Source: JAWLGJ01 sp041685145
GTDB taxonomy: Bacteria; Pseudomonadota; Alphaproteobacteria; Rhodospirillales; Magnetospirillaceae
Length of the DNA stretch: 64,000 nt
Reading direction: 5' to 3'
Assembly: GCA_041685145.1 (NCBI GenBank)
Contig: JAWLGJ010000011.1
Span: forward strand, 10,277-74,276
Positions within the stretch are counted from its first letter, which is position 1, and each line of letters begins with the position of its first letter. This document shows positions 8,344 through 16,978 of the stretch, one piece after another. Below the pieces are notes generated by a model. That model had not been told where the DNA came from, did no database searches, and was given only the letters and a program-made list of their open reading frames with translations. Made by a program: the position numbers and the translations under genes.

Positions 8344-9513
8344 TCAGCGCGCGCCGGCCGCCGGGGCGGGGGAGGGCGCGGGCGGCACGAAAATCTCCGG
8401 CGGCTCCGCGCCGGTGTGCTCGACATAGATCGAGCGGCTGGGAAAGGCGAAGGCGGTGCCGGCGGATTCGACGATCTCCTTGATGCGCAGCGCCAGCCGC
8501 TCCTTGACCGCCAGCCAGGCGAGCCAGTTGGTGGTGCGGGTGAAGCAGTAGACCAGAATGTCGATCGAGGAATCGCTGAAGCGGTCGATGCGCACGAAGG
8601 TCGCCACCTCCTCCGGCCGCGCGAAATCGGGGTCGTCGAGGATGGCGGCCTCGATGTCGTCGCGGATCTGGCGCAACTGCTCGATGCTCGTGCGGTACTC
8701 GACGCCGATATGCCAATAGATGCGCCGGTGCGTCATCGCCGAGAAATTGGTCACGGCGCTGTCCGACAGGCGCGCGTTGGGCACGAAGACCGGCGCCTTG
8801 TCGAAGCGGCGCACCATCGTCGAGCGGAACCCGATGTTCTCGACGGTGCCCTCGACCACGCCGTCGACCAGGATCCAGTCGCCCTTGTTGAACCGCTTTT
8901 CGGCGATGATGAGGATGCCGGCGATCAGGTTCTTGAACAGGTCCTGCGCCCCAAGGGCCACCGCCACGCCCAGCAGACCGAAACCGGCGATGATGGGGCC
9001 GACGGCAATGCCCCAGATTTCCAGGATGGTCGCCCCGCCCAGCACCAGGAAGCCGACGCGGATGGCCTTCACCAGCCAGTCGACCATCGCCGAGGAGAAG
9101 ACGCGCTCCAGCCGGTCCAGCAGGAAGCTCATCGGCGCGACGAGGTTGTAGAAGGCCCAGAAGATGGTGACGGCGATCAGGGACCGGGTGAGATTGCGCC
9201 CGAAGGCGCCGATCATGCCGTCGGGGTCGAGATATTCGAAGGCGAAGAACACCCCCAGCACGATGGGCACGAACCGCACCGGCGATTCCAGCGCCTGGAC
9301 GACGCCGCGGTCGATGCGCGATTCCTGGCGCTCGGCCCAGCCTTGCAGGCGGGCCATCACCGTGCGGGTGAAGCCGCGTCGCAGCAGGATGAAGACCATG
9401 AAGATCGCCAGCGCGACGATCAGCCGCCCGATATCGATGCCGAAGGCGCCCTGCTGCCACACCTCGACGACGAGGTTCCAGAAGTCGGCGAGGCCCGCGC
9501 CGATCTCGCTCAT
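8344..9513 (-). CDS. MscS-family small-conductance mechanosensitive channel
   Basis: 389 residues. Several N-terminal membrane helices (about 20-180) lead to the pore helix FGLLGVAVALGAQDLFKN, followed by the beta domain KRFNKGDWILVDG and the cytoplasmic vestibule with FVPNARLSDSAVTNFS. Such channels release solutes on hypo-osmotic shock. The Ala/Gly-rich pore helix fits the family. The ATG at 9513 is preferred over the one at 9546 because GAGAGGGGG precedes it. The gene lies downstream of the atp terminator and is probably transcribed on its own. Confidence 0.88.
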   Translation of the reverse strand: MSEIGAGLADFWNLVVEVWQQGAFGIDIGRLIVALAIFMVFILLRRGFTRTVMARLQGWAERQESRIDRGVVQALESPVRFVPIVLGVFFAFEYLDPDGMIGAFGRNLTRSLIAVTIFWAFYNLVAPMSFLLDRLERVFSSAMVDWLVKAIRVGFLVLGGATILEIWGIAVGPIIAGFGLLGVAVALGAQDLFKNLIAGILIIAEKRFNKGDWILVDGVVEGTVENIGFRSTMVRRFDKAPVFVPNARLSDSAVTNFSAMTHRRIYWHIGVEYRTSIEQLRQIRDDIEAAILDDPDFARPEEVATFVRIDRFSDSSIDILVYCFTRTTNWLAWLAVKERLALRIKEIVESAGTAFAFPSRSIYVEHTGAEPPEIFVPPAPSPAPAAGAR

Positions 9514-9570
9514 GGCATCCCCCTCTCGTCCGGTCTTGGCGGACATTGTAGCGAATCCCGCGCCGGCATG

Positions 9571-9597
9571 AAAAACCCCGGTCAGGCCGACCGGGGT
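9571..9597 (-). terminator. Intrinsic terminator of the atp operon
   Basis: A perfect 9-bp stem (ACCCCGGTC / GACCGGGGT, 9575-9583 with 9589-9597) with a 5-base loop. On the minus strand it is followed directly by a run of T. It lies 46 bp after the atpF stop and before the MscS gene. Confidence 0.85.
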
Positions 9598-9642
9598 CTG
9601 ATGGTTGCGTCCCGCGCTTGGCGTTCGGGGCGGGCAGTCGCC

Positions 9643-10176
9643 TCAATGCAGCTTTTCGGGCATGTCCTTGATGGCGGTGTCGATCAGGGCGGCGGCCTGT
9701 TTCTCGGTCAGGTTGTCGCGGATCAACTGCTGGGTGGCGGCGATGGCGACATCGACCGTCATCGCCCGCACCTCGCCCAGGGCGCGCGATTCCGCCTGGG
9801 CGATGCGCTCCACCGCCTGCTGCTCGCGGCGCTTGAGCGACTCGGCAAGCTGGGCCTCGGCCTTGTCGCGCATCCGCGCCGCCTCGGCCTTGGCGTGGGC
9901 GAGGATTTCCTCGGCCTCCTGCAAGGCATCGCGCTGGCGCCGCTGATAGCTGGCCAGCATCTCCTGCGCCTCCTCGCGCAGGCGCTGGGCCTCCTCGATG
10001 CGGGCGCTGATCTTTTCGGCGCGCACGTCCAGGCCGGCGGTGATCGCGCGGAAGGCGGGCCGGAAGGCGCCGCCGAGGACGATCAGGAAGGCCACCGCCA
10101 CCCAGAATTCGGGCGTCGCGTAGAAGGCCGCCGCCTCGGCGGCGTCGGCGTTGGCGGCAAGGGCGGTGCTGATCAT
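9643..10176 (-). CDS. atpF: F0F1 ATP synthase subunit b
   Basis: 177 residues: one membrane helix (about 22-40, in PEFWVAVAFLIVLGGAF) followed by a long charged coiled coil rich in Ala, Glu and Arg. It forms half of the peripheral stalk that holds F1 against the rotating c-ring. The PEFWVAVAF start is typical of the alphaproteobacterial b subunit, distinct from b' upstream. Overlaps the b' gene by 4 bp. Last gene of the operon, followed by a terminator. Confidence 0.92.
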   Translation of the reverse strand: MISTALAANADAAEAAAFYATPEFWVAVAFLIVLGGAFRPAFRAITAGLDVRAEKISARIEEAQRLREEAQEMLASYQRRQRDALQEAEEILAHAKAEAARMRDKAEAQLAESLKRREQQAVERIAQAESRALGEVRAMTVDVAIAATQQLIRDNLTEKQAAALIDTAIKDMPEKLH

Positions 10177-10664
10177 GAGGTTTCCTCCACGGCCCCGCCG
10201 ACGGCCTTGCGGGCCTTGGCTTCGCTGGGGGACACCCCCGCCAGTTGCTTGGCGGCCACGCGGGCGACGTCGGTGGCGATCTCCTGGACATGGGCCATCG
10301 CGTCGCGCTTGGCGGCGTCGACGCGGGCCTCGCCTTCCTTGATCTGCTGCGCAAGGCGTGCCGAGGCCTCGGCCTGACGACGGTCGGCCTCCTGGGCGAT
10401 GGCCTCGGCGGTCTCCCTCAGGGCCGCCTGCGCCTTGGCGCGCGACTCGGCCAGGGCGCTTTCATAGGCTTCCATCGCCGCCTCGGCCTCCTTTTTCAAG
10501 GCCGCGGCCTTGTCGAGATCGGCGTCGATGCGGCGCTGGCGCTCCTCCAGCACCTCGCCGATGCGCGGCAGGGCGATGCGTGCCATCAGCACGTAGAGCA
10601 CCGTGAAGGTGACGACGAGCCAGAAGATCTGGGACGGGAAAAAGGTCGGGTCGAACTGGGGCAT
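10173..10664 (-). CDS. atpG: F0F1 ATP synthase subunit b'
   Basis: 163 residues with the FDPTFFPSQIFWLVVTFTVLYVLM membrane segment near the start that marks b', then a coiled coil to the end. It pairs with subunit b in the peripheral stalk. Having both b and b' is usual in photosynthetic bacteria and many alphaproteobacteria. The symbol atpG is one convention; atpF' and atpX are also used for this subunit, and atpG elsewhere means the gamma subunit. Confidence 0.9.
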   Translation of the reverse strand: MPQFDPTFFPSQIFWLVVTFTVLYVLMARIALPRIGEVLEERQRRIDADLDKAAALKKEAEAAMEAYESALAESRAKAQAALRETAEAIAQEADRRQAEASARLAQQIKEGEARVDAAKRDAMAHVQEIATDVARVAAKQLAGVSPSEAKARKAVGGAVEETS

Positions 10665-10744
10665 GGCCTTCGCTCACCGGGGCGGGACGGGCCGGCGGCG
10701 CGGCCGCCGGCGTCGTTCGCTTGGTTCGTCTGCGCCCGTCAGGC

Positions 10745-10969
10745 TCAGGCGAACATCAGCATCAGCGCCACCACCAGCGCGAACAGCGCGATGGCCTCGG
10801 TGACGGCGAAGCCGATCCAGCCATACAGCTCGACATTGGCCTTGGCGGCGGGGTTGCGGCCCACGGTGGCGATCAGGTTGGACCAGATGTTGCCCACGCC
10901 GATACCCGCGCCGATCATGCCGATCGCGGCGAGGCCAGCACCGATCAACTTAGCAGCTTCAGCGTCCAT
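10745..10969 (-). CDS. atpE: F0F1 ATP synthase subunit c (proteolipid ring)
   Basis: 74 residues, two membrane helices joined by the polar loop R38-N39-P40. The proton-carrying acid is Glu58 in FAVTEAIALF, and the first helix has the Gly-rich GAGIGVGNIW packing motif. Several copies form the rotor ring. Glutamate with no extra sodium-site residues that I can see suggests proton coupling. Confidence 0.95.
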   Translation of the reverse strand: MDAEAAKLIGAGLAAIGMIGAGIGVGNIWSNLIATVGRNPAAKANVELYGWIGFAVTEAIALFALVVALMLMFA

Positions 10970-11017
10970 CGAACTTCCCTTTCCAAGAGCAAAAGATCAT
11001 GTCGTCTCCCGCACGCC

Positions 11018-11740
11018 TCAGTGCATGTTGATGGCGTCGTTCAGATAGATGCAGGAGAGGATGGTGAACACATAGGCCTGCAGGATGGCAATGCCGAATT
11101 CCAGCACGGTGATGCCGGCCAGGAAGGCCAGCGGCACCACGCCGAACACACCCAACGCCACCACGAAGCCGGCAACGACCTTCAGGATGATGTGCCCCAC
11201 CGTCATATTGGCGAACAGGCGCACCGCCAGGCTGAAGGGCCGCGAAAGATAGGAGATCACCTCGATGGGGATCAGGATCGGCGCCGTCAAAATGGGCGCG
11301 CCGTGCGGGAAGAACAAGCGCAGAAAATGCGTCCCGTGGCGCGCGAAACCAATGATGGTGACGCCGATGAACACCACCGCCGCCATCGCGAAGGTGACGA
11401 CGATGTGGCTGGTGTAGGTAAAGGCGACGGGGATCATCCCCAGCAGGTTGCCGAACAGCACGAACATGAACAACGTGAAGATGAAGGGGAAATAGCGCCG
11501 CCCCTCGGACCCCACATTGTCGCGTATCATGTTGGCGACGAATTCGTAGAACAGCTCCGCCAGCGACTGCCAGCGGCCCGGCACCAGGGCGCGGCGGCGC
11601 ATGGCCGCGGTCAGCAGGCTGGTCACCAGCACCACGGTGATGCTCATCCACAGCGCCGAATTGGTGAACGACAGATCGGTGCCGCCCACCGATATCTCGA
11701 CCAGCGGCTTGATCTGGAACTGCTCGATCGGATTAGCCAC
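11018..11740 (-). CDS. atpB: F0F1 ATP synthase subunit a
   Basis: 240 residues and about six membrane helices. It forms the proton half-channels against the c-ring. The essential arginine sits in FSLAVRLFANMTVGHIIL, and the C-terminal helix carries GIAILQAYVFTILSCIYLNDA. Its 5' end overlaps the atpI 3' end by 8 bp. Confidence 0.95.
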   Translation of the reverse strand: MANPIEQFQIKPLVEISVGGTDLSFTNSALWMSITVVLVTSLLTAAMRRRALVPGRWQSLAELFYEFVANMIRDNVGSEGRRYFPFIFTLFMFVLFGNLLGMIPVAFTYTSHIVVTFAMAAVVFIGVTIIGFARHGTHFLRLFFPHGAPILTAPILIPIEVISYLSRPFSLAVRLFANMTVGHIILKVVAGFVVALGVFGVVPLAFLAGITVLEFGIAILQAYVFTILSCIYLNDAINMH

Positions 11741-12110
11741 CGCCTTCCTCTTCCTCCGATGACCGCCGCGCTTCCTGACGCCGCTGCGCCTGTCCCAGCC
11801 CGACGGACTCGTCCATCCCCTTCGCGGCCCGGTAGACGTTCATCACCCCGGCCGCGCCGCCCAGGAACAAAAACAGCACCATCAGCAACGGCGCCGTGCC
11901 CAGCCATCGGTCGAGGGCCCAACCAATGCCGACCCCGACCATAACCCCGGCGACGAGTTCCACTGCGATCCGCATTCCCAGGCCAAGGCCGGACGCATTC
12001 GAACGGCCGCTGCGGCCGTTGCCGTTGCCGCCGGGGGGTTCCCCCTTGGCGCGGGCGGCCCGCAGTCGGGCCTCGAGATCTTCCAGCGTCGGCCGCTCGT
12101 GGTCGGTCAT
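11733..12110 (-). CDS. atpI: AtpI-type ATP synthase assembly protein
   Basis: 125 residues: a charged N-terminus, then two membrane helices with GLGLGMRIAVELVAGVMVG and PLLMVLFLFLGGAAGVMNVYR, as in AtpI. AtpI is thought to help c-ring assembly or magnesium uptake and is usually the first gene of F0 operons. ATG at 12110 (MTDHERPT) is preferred to 12137 because GGAG lies upstream and homologues start near here. Confidence 0.85.
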   Translation of the reverse strand: MTDHERPTLEDLEARLRAARAKGEPPGGNGNGRSGRSNASGLGLGMRIAVELVAGVMVGVGIGWALDRWLGTAPLLMVLFLFLGGAAGVMNVYRAAKGMDESVGLGQAQRRQEARRSSEEEEGGG

Positions 12111-12176
12111 GAGCGGTCTCGTCTCCGGGCAGCGCACCGTCGCGGCGGGTGATGCTGCACCGCCAAAAGCGCGGGC

Positions 12177-12205
12177 ACCTTAAGGATTGGCATAGAGGGT
12201 GTCAA
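12177..12205 (-). promoter_or_regulatory. Sigma-70 promoter of the atpI-B-E-F'-F operon
   Basis: On the minus strand a perfect -35 TTGACA (12205-12200) is followed by 17 bp and TAAGGT (12182-12177). The predicted start is near 12170, giving a leader of about 60 bases before atpI. The region just upstream (12206-12250) is AT-rich against a very GC-rich background. Confidence 0.75.
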
Positions 12206-12261
12206 GGCTTAAAACCTTCTGGGTAAATATCTGATAATGCTAAATAAAGAGGCTCCTGCCG

Positions 12262-15200
12262 TCAGGCCGGTTCGCGCAGCGCCTCCGCCTCGCGCAGGTC
12301 GACCGATACCACTTGCGAAACGCCGCGCTCCGCCATCGTCACCCCAAACAGCCGATCCATGCGCGCCATCGTCATGCGGTGGTGCGTCACGATCAGGAAC
12401 CGGGTTCGCGACGCCGCGGCGATCTCCTCCAGCAGCCGGCAGACGCGGTCGACATTGGCATCGTCGAGCGGCGCGTCCACCTCGTCCAGCACGCAGACGG
12501 GGGCGGGATTAGCCATGAAGACCGCGAACAGCAGCGCCAGCGCCGTCAACGCCTGCTCGCCGCCCGAGAGCAGCGACAGCGATTGCAGCCGCTTGCCGGG
12601 GGGGCTGGCCATGATCTCCAGGCCCGCGTCCAGGGGGTCGTCGGCCTCGACCAGTTCCAGATGCGCCCGCCCGCCGCCGAACAGGCGCACGAACAGCTCG
12701 CGGAAATGGGCGTCGACGGCCTGGAACGAGGCCAGCACCCGTGCGCGGCCCTCGCGGTTGAGGGCGCCGATGGCGCCGCGCAGCTTGGCGACGGCGCGCT
12801 GCAGGTCGTCGCGCTCGGCCTGCAGCGCCTCCAGGCGCGCCTCCAGTTCCTGCATTTCCTCCTCGGCGCGCAGATTGACCGGCCCGAGGCCGTCGCGTTC
12901 CCGGTACAGGCGCGCCAGGCGCTGTTCCAGGTCGCCGGGTGCCGCGTCGTCGCCGTCGCCGGCCAGCCGGGCGCCCAGGGCGGCGGGTGTGCAGTCGAGC
13001 TTTTCGCCGATGCGGCGCGCGGCGGCGCGGCAGGCTTGGTCGGCGGCCTCGGCGGCGGCCTGGCGGCGGGCACGTTCCTCGCGCTCGCCGCCCAGCGCCT
13101 GCTCGGCCTCGCGCAGGGTCCGCGCCGCCTGCTCCACCCGCGCCTCGGCGGCGGCCAGCGCGTCGGCGGCCTCGGCGCGCTCGGCCTCGGCGCCGTGCAG
13201 GCGGTCCAGGACCGCCTGGCGCTGCTCCTCGATTTCCCGTGGCCGCGCCGCCAGCCGCTCCAGTTCGGCGTCCAGGTCGCGGCGGCGCTGCTCCAGGGCG
13301 TCGCGGTGGCTTGCGGCCTCGGCGACGCGCGCCTGCCAGGCGGCGTCCTCGCGGGCGATGGCGTCCAGCCGGCGGCGGCGCTCGCCGCCCTCGCGCAGCA
13401 GGCCCTCCAGCGCCGCCCGCGCCTCGGCGGCGGCGGCGCGGCGTTCGGCCAGTTCGGCCCGCATCTCCGCCAGCCGCGCGCGGGCGCCGTCGTCATCGGT
13501 GAGCGCCGTCCGCGCCGCGCGCGCCGCCGCCAATTCGGCCGCGGCCTCGGCGCGGTCGGCGTCGACGGCCTCGGCGCTCTCCCTCAGCGTCGCCAGCCGC
13601 GACGCCGCCGCCGCCGCGCGCTGCGCCAGCGCCGCATGGGCCTCGCGCGCCGCCTCGGCCGCGCGGTCGGCCTCGCGCGCCCGCGCGCGCGCCGCCGCTT
13701 CGGCCTCGACCGCCTGCCGCCGAGCCGCCTCGGCGTCGTCCAGGCGTTCCTGCCGGGCGGCGACACGCGCCTCGGCGGCGGCGATCTCGCCCTCCAGCGC
13801 CTCCAGCCGGTTGCGCTGGCGCAGGCGGGTGGCGGCCGGGTTCGGCGCCTCGGCCGAGACGGTGAAGCCGTCCCAGCGCCACAGATGCCCCGCCGGTGTC
13901 ACCAGGCGCTGACCGGGGGCGAGGTCGTGGCGCAGGGCGGCCCCCCGCGCGGCGTCCTCCACCAGCCCCACCTGCGCCAGCCGCCGCGCCAGCGCCGGCG
14001 GCGCCGCCACCACCTCGGCCAGGGCGCGGGTGCCGGCGGGCAGCGACGGCGCGTCGGCGAGGGGCGGCAGCGGCCGCCAGCAACGCGGCGGCTCCTCCTC
14101 GGCGTCCGTCTCCGCCGGGGCCAGCGGCGCCGACAGATCGTCGCCCAGGGCCGCCGCCAGCGCCGCCTCGAAGCCGGGGGCGGCGGTGACGGCGTTCAGC
14201 AGCGGCGGCCGGTCGCCCGATCCGGGGTCGGCCAGCACCTCGGCCAGCGCGGCGGCCTCGGCGCGCAGCCGGGCGCGGTCCGCCGCTTCGCGCTGCACGG
14301 CCTCGCGGGCCTCGTCGCGGGCCGTCTCGGCGGCGCGGCGGTGCTCCTCGGCGGTGGCGATGGCGGCCCGGGCGCCGTCGGCGGCCTCGCGGGCCGCCGC
14401 CACCCGCGCGGCGGCGTCCTCGACGGCGGCCTCGGGCACCGCCTCGCTCTCGGCGCGACGGCGTTGCTCGGCGATCTCGGCGGCGCGTTCGGACAGGCGC
14501 CCGGCGCGGGCCTCCGCCTCGTCCACCCGCCGGTCCAACTGCTGGCGTTCCGCCGCCGCCGCCGCAATCCCGGCGCTGAGGGCGCCAAGCTCGGCTTCCA
14601 GAGCGGCGGCGGCGTCCTCGCGCTCCGTCACCAGGGCGCGGGCGGCGGCGGTGGCGTCCGCCTCGCCGGCTTGCGCCGCCGTCAGCGCCGTCCGTTCCTC
14701 GCGCAGGCGCGCCAGCGCCGCCGCCGCGTCGCGGTGGCGCTCGGCCTCGCGGGCGGCGTCGGCCTCGGCCTGGCGGCGGCGGCCCTCGATGTCGCGGCGC
14801 GCCTCGGCGACGCGGGTTTCCTCGGCGGCAAGCTGTTCGCGGGCGACGTGCAGGCGCTGGAGGCGGGCCGCCGCCGCCGCTTCCGCCTGGCGCCGCTCCG
14901 GCAGCAGCGCCGCCGCCTCGGCCTGGGTCGCGGCCGCCGCCGCCGCCGCCGCCGTGGCGTCGGCGACACGGGCCTCGGCCGCTTCCGCGCCCTCCCGCGC
15001 CTGCTCAAGCGCCTCCAGCGCCTGTAGCCAGACGGCGTGCAACAGGCGTTCCTCGGCGGCGCGGATGCGTTCGCTGATGCCGCGATAGCGCGCCGCCTGC
15101 CGCGCCTGGCGCTTCAGGCCCTGGCGCTGCTCGTCCAGGGTGGCGAGCACGTCCTCCAGGCGCTCAAGATTGCCGTCGGCGGCGCGCAGGCGCAGTTCCG

Positions 15201-15741
15201 CCTCGCGGCGGCGCGCGTGCAGGCCGGCGATGCCGGCGGCGTTCTCCAGCAGGGTGCGGCGCTCGGCGGGCTTGGCGGCGATGACGGCGCCGATGCGCCC
15301 CTGGCTGACGATGGCCGCCGAGCGCGCCCCCAGCCCGGCGTCGGCGAACAGCAACTGCACGTCGCGGGCGCGCACCTCGCGGCCGTTGACACGGTAGGCC
15401 GATCCGGACCCGCGCTCGATGCGGCGGCTGACCTCCAACTCGTCCTCGGCGTTGAATTGCGCCGGCGCGACGCGGGCGGCGTTGTCCAGCAGCACCGTCA
15501 CCTCGGCGAGGTTGCGCGCCGGGCGCTGCGAGGTGCCGCCGAAGATGACGTCGTCCATCTCGCCGCCGCGCATCTGCCGCGCCGAGGTCTCGCCCATCAC
15601 CCAGCGCACCGCCTCGACCAGGTTGGACTTGCCGCAGCCATTGGGGCCGACGATGCCGGTCAGCCCCGGCTCGACGGCGATGTCGGTGCCGTCGACGAAG
15701 GACTTGAAGCCGGTCAGCCGCAGCCGCGTGAACTGGAGCAC
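12262..15741 (-). CDS. smc: Chromosome segregation protein SMC
   Basis: 1159 residues, full family length. The N-terminal ATPase half has Walker A GPNGCGKSN at 32-40. Two long coiled coils, extremely rich in Ala, Glu and Arg, flank a hinge at about 510-635. The C-terminal half has the signature LLSGGEQALTALALLFAVF near 1058 and Walker B VCVLDEVDAPLDD. SMC dimers with ScpA/ScpB extrude and organise DNA. The coiled coil encodes long antisense open frames that I treat as artefacts of composition. Downstream of the DsbA-like and DUF721 genes, an arrangement common in alphaproteobacteria. Confidence 0.95.
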   Translation of the reverse strand: MLQFTRLRLTGFKSFVDGTDIAVEPGLTGIVGPNGCGKSNLVEAVRWVMGETSARQMRGGEMDDVIFGGTSQRPARNLAEVTVLLDNAARVAPAQFNAEDELEVSRRIERGSGSAYRVNGREVRARDVQLLFADAGLGARSAAIVSQGRIGAVIAAKPAERRTLLENAAGIAGLHARRREAELRLRAADGNLERLEDVLATLDEQRQGLKRQARQAARYRGISERIRAAEERLLHAVWLQALEALEQAREGAEAAEARVADATAAAAAAAATQAEAAALLPERRQAEAAAAARLQRLHVAREQLAAEETRVAEARRDIEGRRRQAEADAAREAERHRDAAAALARLREERTALTAAQAGEADATAAARALVTEREDAAAALEAELGALSAGIAAAAAERQQLDRRVDEAEARAGRLSERAAEIAEQRRRAESEAVPEAAVEDAAARVAAAREAADGARAAIATAEEHRRAAETARDEAREAVQREAADRARLRAEAAALAEVLADPGSGDRPPLLNAVTAAPGFEAALAAALGDDLSAPLAPAETDAEEEPPRCWRPLPPLADAPSLPAGTRALAEVVAAPPALARRLAQVGLVEDAARGAALRHDLAPGQRLVTPAGHLWRWDGFTVSAEAPNPAATRLRQRNRLEALEGEIAAAEARVAARQERLDDAEAARRQAVEAEAAARARAREADRAAEAAREAHAALAQRAAAAASRLATLRESAEAVDADRAEAAAELAAARAARTALTDDDGARARLAEMRAELAERRAAAAEARAALEGLLREGGERRRRLDAIAREDAAWQARVAEAASHRDALEQRRRDLDAELERLAARPREIEEQRQAVLDRLHGAEAERAEAADALAAAEARVEQAARTLREAEQALGGEREERARRQAAAEAADQACRAAARRIGEKLDCTPAALGARLAGDGDDAAPGDLEQRLARLYRERDGLGPVNLRAEEEMQELEARLEALQAERDDLQRAVAKLRGAIGALNREGRARVLASFQAVDAHFRELFVRLFGGGRAHLELVEADDPLDAGLEIMASPPGKRLQSLSLLSGGEQALTALALLFAVFMANPAPVCVLDEVDAPLDDANVDRVCRLLEEIAAASRTRFLIVTHHRMTMARMDRLFGVTMAERGVSQVVSVDLREAEALREPA

Positions 15742-15771
15742 CGTCCCCCCTTGGGCGGGCGCGCGCCGGGG

Positions 15772-16368
15772 CTATTCGGCGCGCGACAGCGCCTCGTCGA
15801 AGACCTCGTAGGGCTGCGCGCCGGCGATCTTCTCGCCGTTGATGATGAACGAGGGCGTCGAGTCGATCCCGAAACGCTCCTGCGCCTCCTGCTGGCGCCG
15901 CTGAATGGCGTTCATCAGTTCCTGGTTCTCGAAGCAGGAATCGAAGGTCTCGTCGCTCATCCCCGCCATCTTGGCGGTGCCGCGCAGCGCCTCGAAGGGG
16001 TTTTCGGCCGTCGCCCAGCGGCGCTGGGTCTTGAACAGGATGTCCAGCAGCGCCGGCGCGCGGGTTTCGTTGGCGCAGCGCACCAGCATCGCCGCCCCCA
16101 GCGCCATCGCGTCGAAGGGGAAATCGCGGTAGATGAGCTTCGCCCGGCCGGTGTCGAGCCATTCCTCCTTGATGCGCGGCAGCGTCTCGGCGTGGAAGCT
16201 GGCGCAGTGCGGGCAGGTCAGGGAGGAGTATTCGATGATAGTCACCGGGGCGTCGGCCTGTCCGAGGACCAGTTCCCGATAGCCGCCTTCCTCCTGGGCG
16301 TGCGCGGCGGGGACGGCGAACAGCAGGGCCAGCAGCGGCAGCAGGATGGTCTTGCGGAGCGATTTCAC
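15772..16368 (-). CDS. DsbA-family periplasmic thiol oxidoreductase
   Basis: 198 residues. A clear signal peptide ends at AHAQ near residue 25, then a thioredoxin-fold domain has the active-site CPHC in SSLTCPHCASFH and the cis-Pro loop STPSFIING. Proteins of this type oxidise or isomerise disulfides in exported proteins. An extra Cys pair (MLVRCANE and FDSCFENQ) flanks the helical insert, as in alphaproteobacterial DsbA-like proteins. Located between smc and the DUF721 gene on the same strand. Confidence 0.88.
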   Translation of the reverse strand: MKSLRKTILLPLLALLFAVPAAHAQEEGGYRELVLGQADAPVTIIEYSSLTCPHCASFHAETLPRIKEEWLDTGRAKLIYRDFPFDAMALGAAMLVRCANETRAPALLDILFKTQRRWATAENPFEALRGTAKMAGMSDETFDSCFENQELMNAIQRRQQEAQERFGIDSTPSFIINGEKIAGAQPYEVFDEALSRAE

Positions 16369-16441
16369 GTCGACGTTCTCCCTGTCAGATGGTTCCGGCG
16401 ATGATAGGCACGCCGGGGCGGTGCGACAAGCGACGGCTCGC

Positions 16442-16930
16442 TTACTCCTTCAGGCGCCGCGCCAGCCGTTCCAGGACATCGCGAAGCTCGGGGTCGTCGA
16501 CATCCTCCAGGGCGGCGCGCAGGGGCCCGGCGAGCGGGCCGGGCGGGGGCGGGGCCGGGCGCGTCGGGCGCGGCGGCAGCGGCCCGGCGGTGATCTTCAG
16601 CGCCGCCACGGCGCGATAGCCGAAATGGGTGTTGATGCGCTCGATTATCAGCGGCGCCAGGTGCTGCACCTCCGGGGCCAGCGCGCTGGAGGCCACCCGC
16701 AAGTGCAGGGTGCCCTCGCCGCGCTGGCCGCGGCGAAAGGCGATGCGGACGGGGCAGGTCTGCGCCGCCAACAGCGTGCCGACGATCTCGGGCCAGTCGG
16801 TGATGACCGAGGCGGCGGAAAAGCCGCGCCGGCCCAGCGCCGGGCGCACCACCCCGCGCGCCACCGCCCCCACCGCCTTGGCGCCGCCGCCGCGCCGCTC
16901 CGCTTGCGTGCCGGAGCCGGAATCCGCCAT
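16442..16930 (-). CDS. DUF721 (DciA-like) protein
   Basis: 162 residues with the WPEIVG and CPVRIAF segments and the LHLRVASSALAPEVQHLAPLI core of the DUF721 family. Members related to DciA help load the DnaB replicative helicase. The Pro-rich C-terminal stretch (about 120-138) looks like a flexible linker to a terminal helix. The ATG at 16930 faces mutY across a 48-bp gap. Family call is good; DciA activity is inferred from family only. Confidence 0.8.
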   Translation of the reverse strand: MADSGSGTQAERRGGGAKAVGAVARGVVRPALGRRGFSAASVITDWPEIVGTLLAAQTCPVRIAFRRGQRGEGTLHLRVASSALAPEVQHLAPLIIERINTHFGYRAVAALKITAGPLPPRPTRPAPPPPGPLAGPLRAALEDVDDPELRDVLERLARRLKE

Positions 16931-16978
16931 CCTGATCGCCCTTCTAGGTTCCGTCGCCAGCATAGCCGAACCGGAGCG

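Noticed and set aside
12313..15027. Very long open frame of 904 codons antisense to smc
   Set aside because: Composition artefact of the GC-rich Ala/Glu/Arg coiled coil: the product is low-complexity Arg/Gly/Ala sequence with no motif, while the smc frame shows Walker A, signature and Walker B.
16346..16978. Upstream extension of mutY
   Set aside because: The frame stays open back to 16346, but this part is antisense to the DUF721 gene and reads as Arg/Gly-rich noise; the start at 16979 with GGAG fits MutY.
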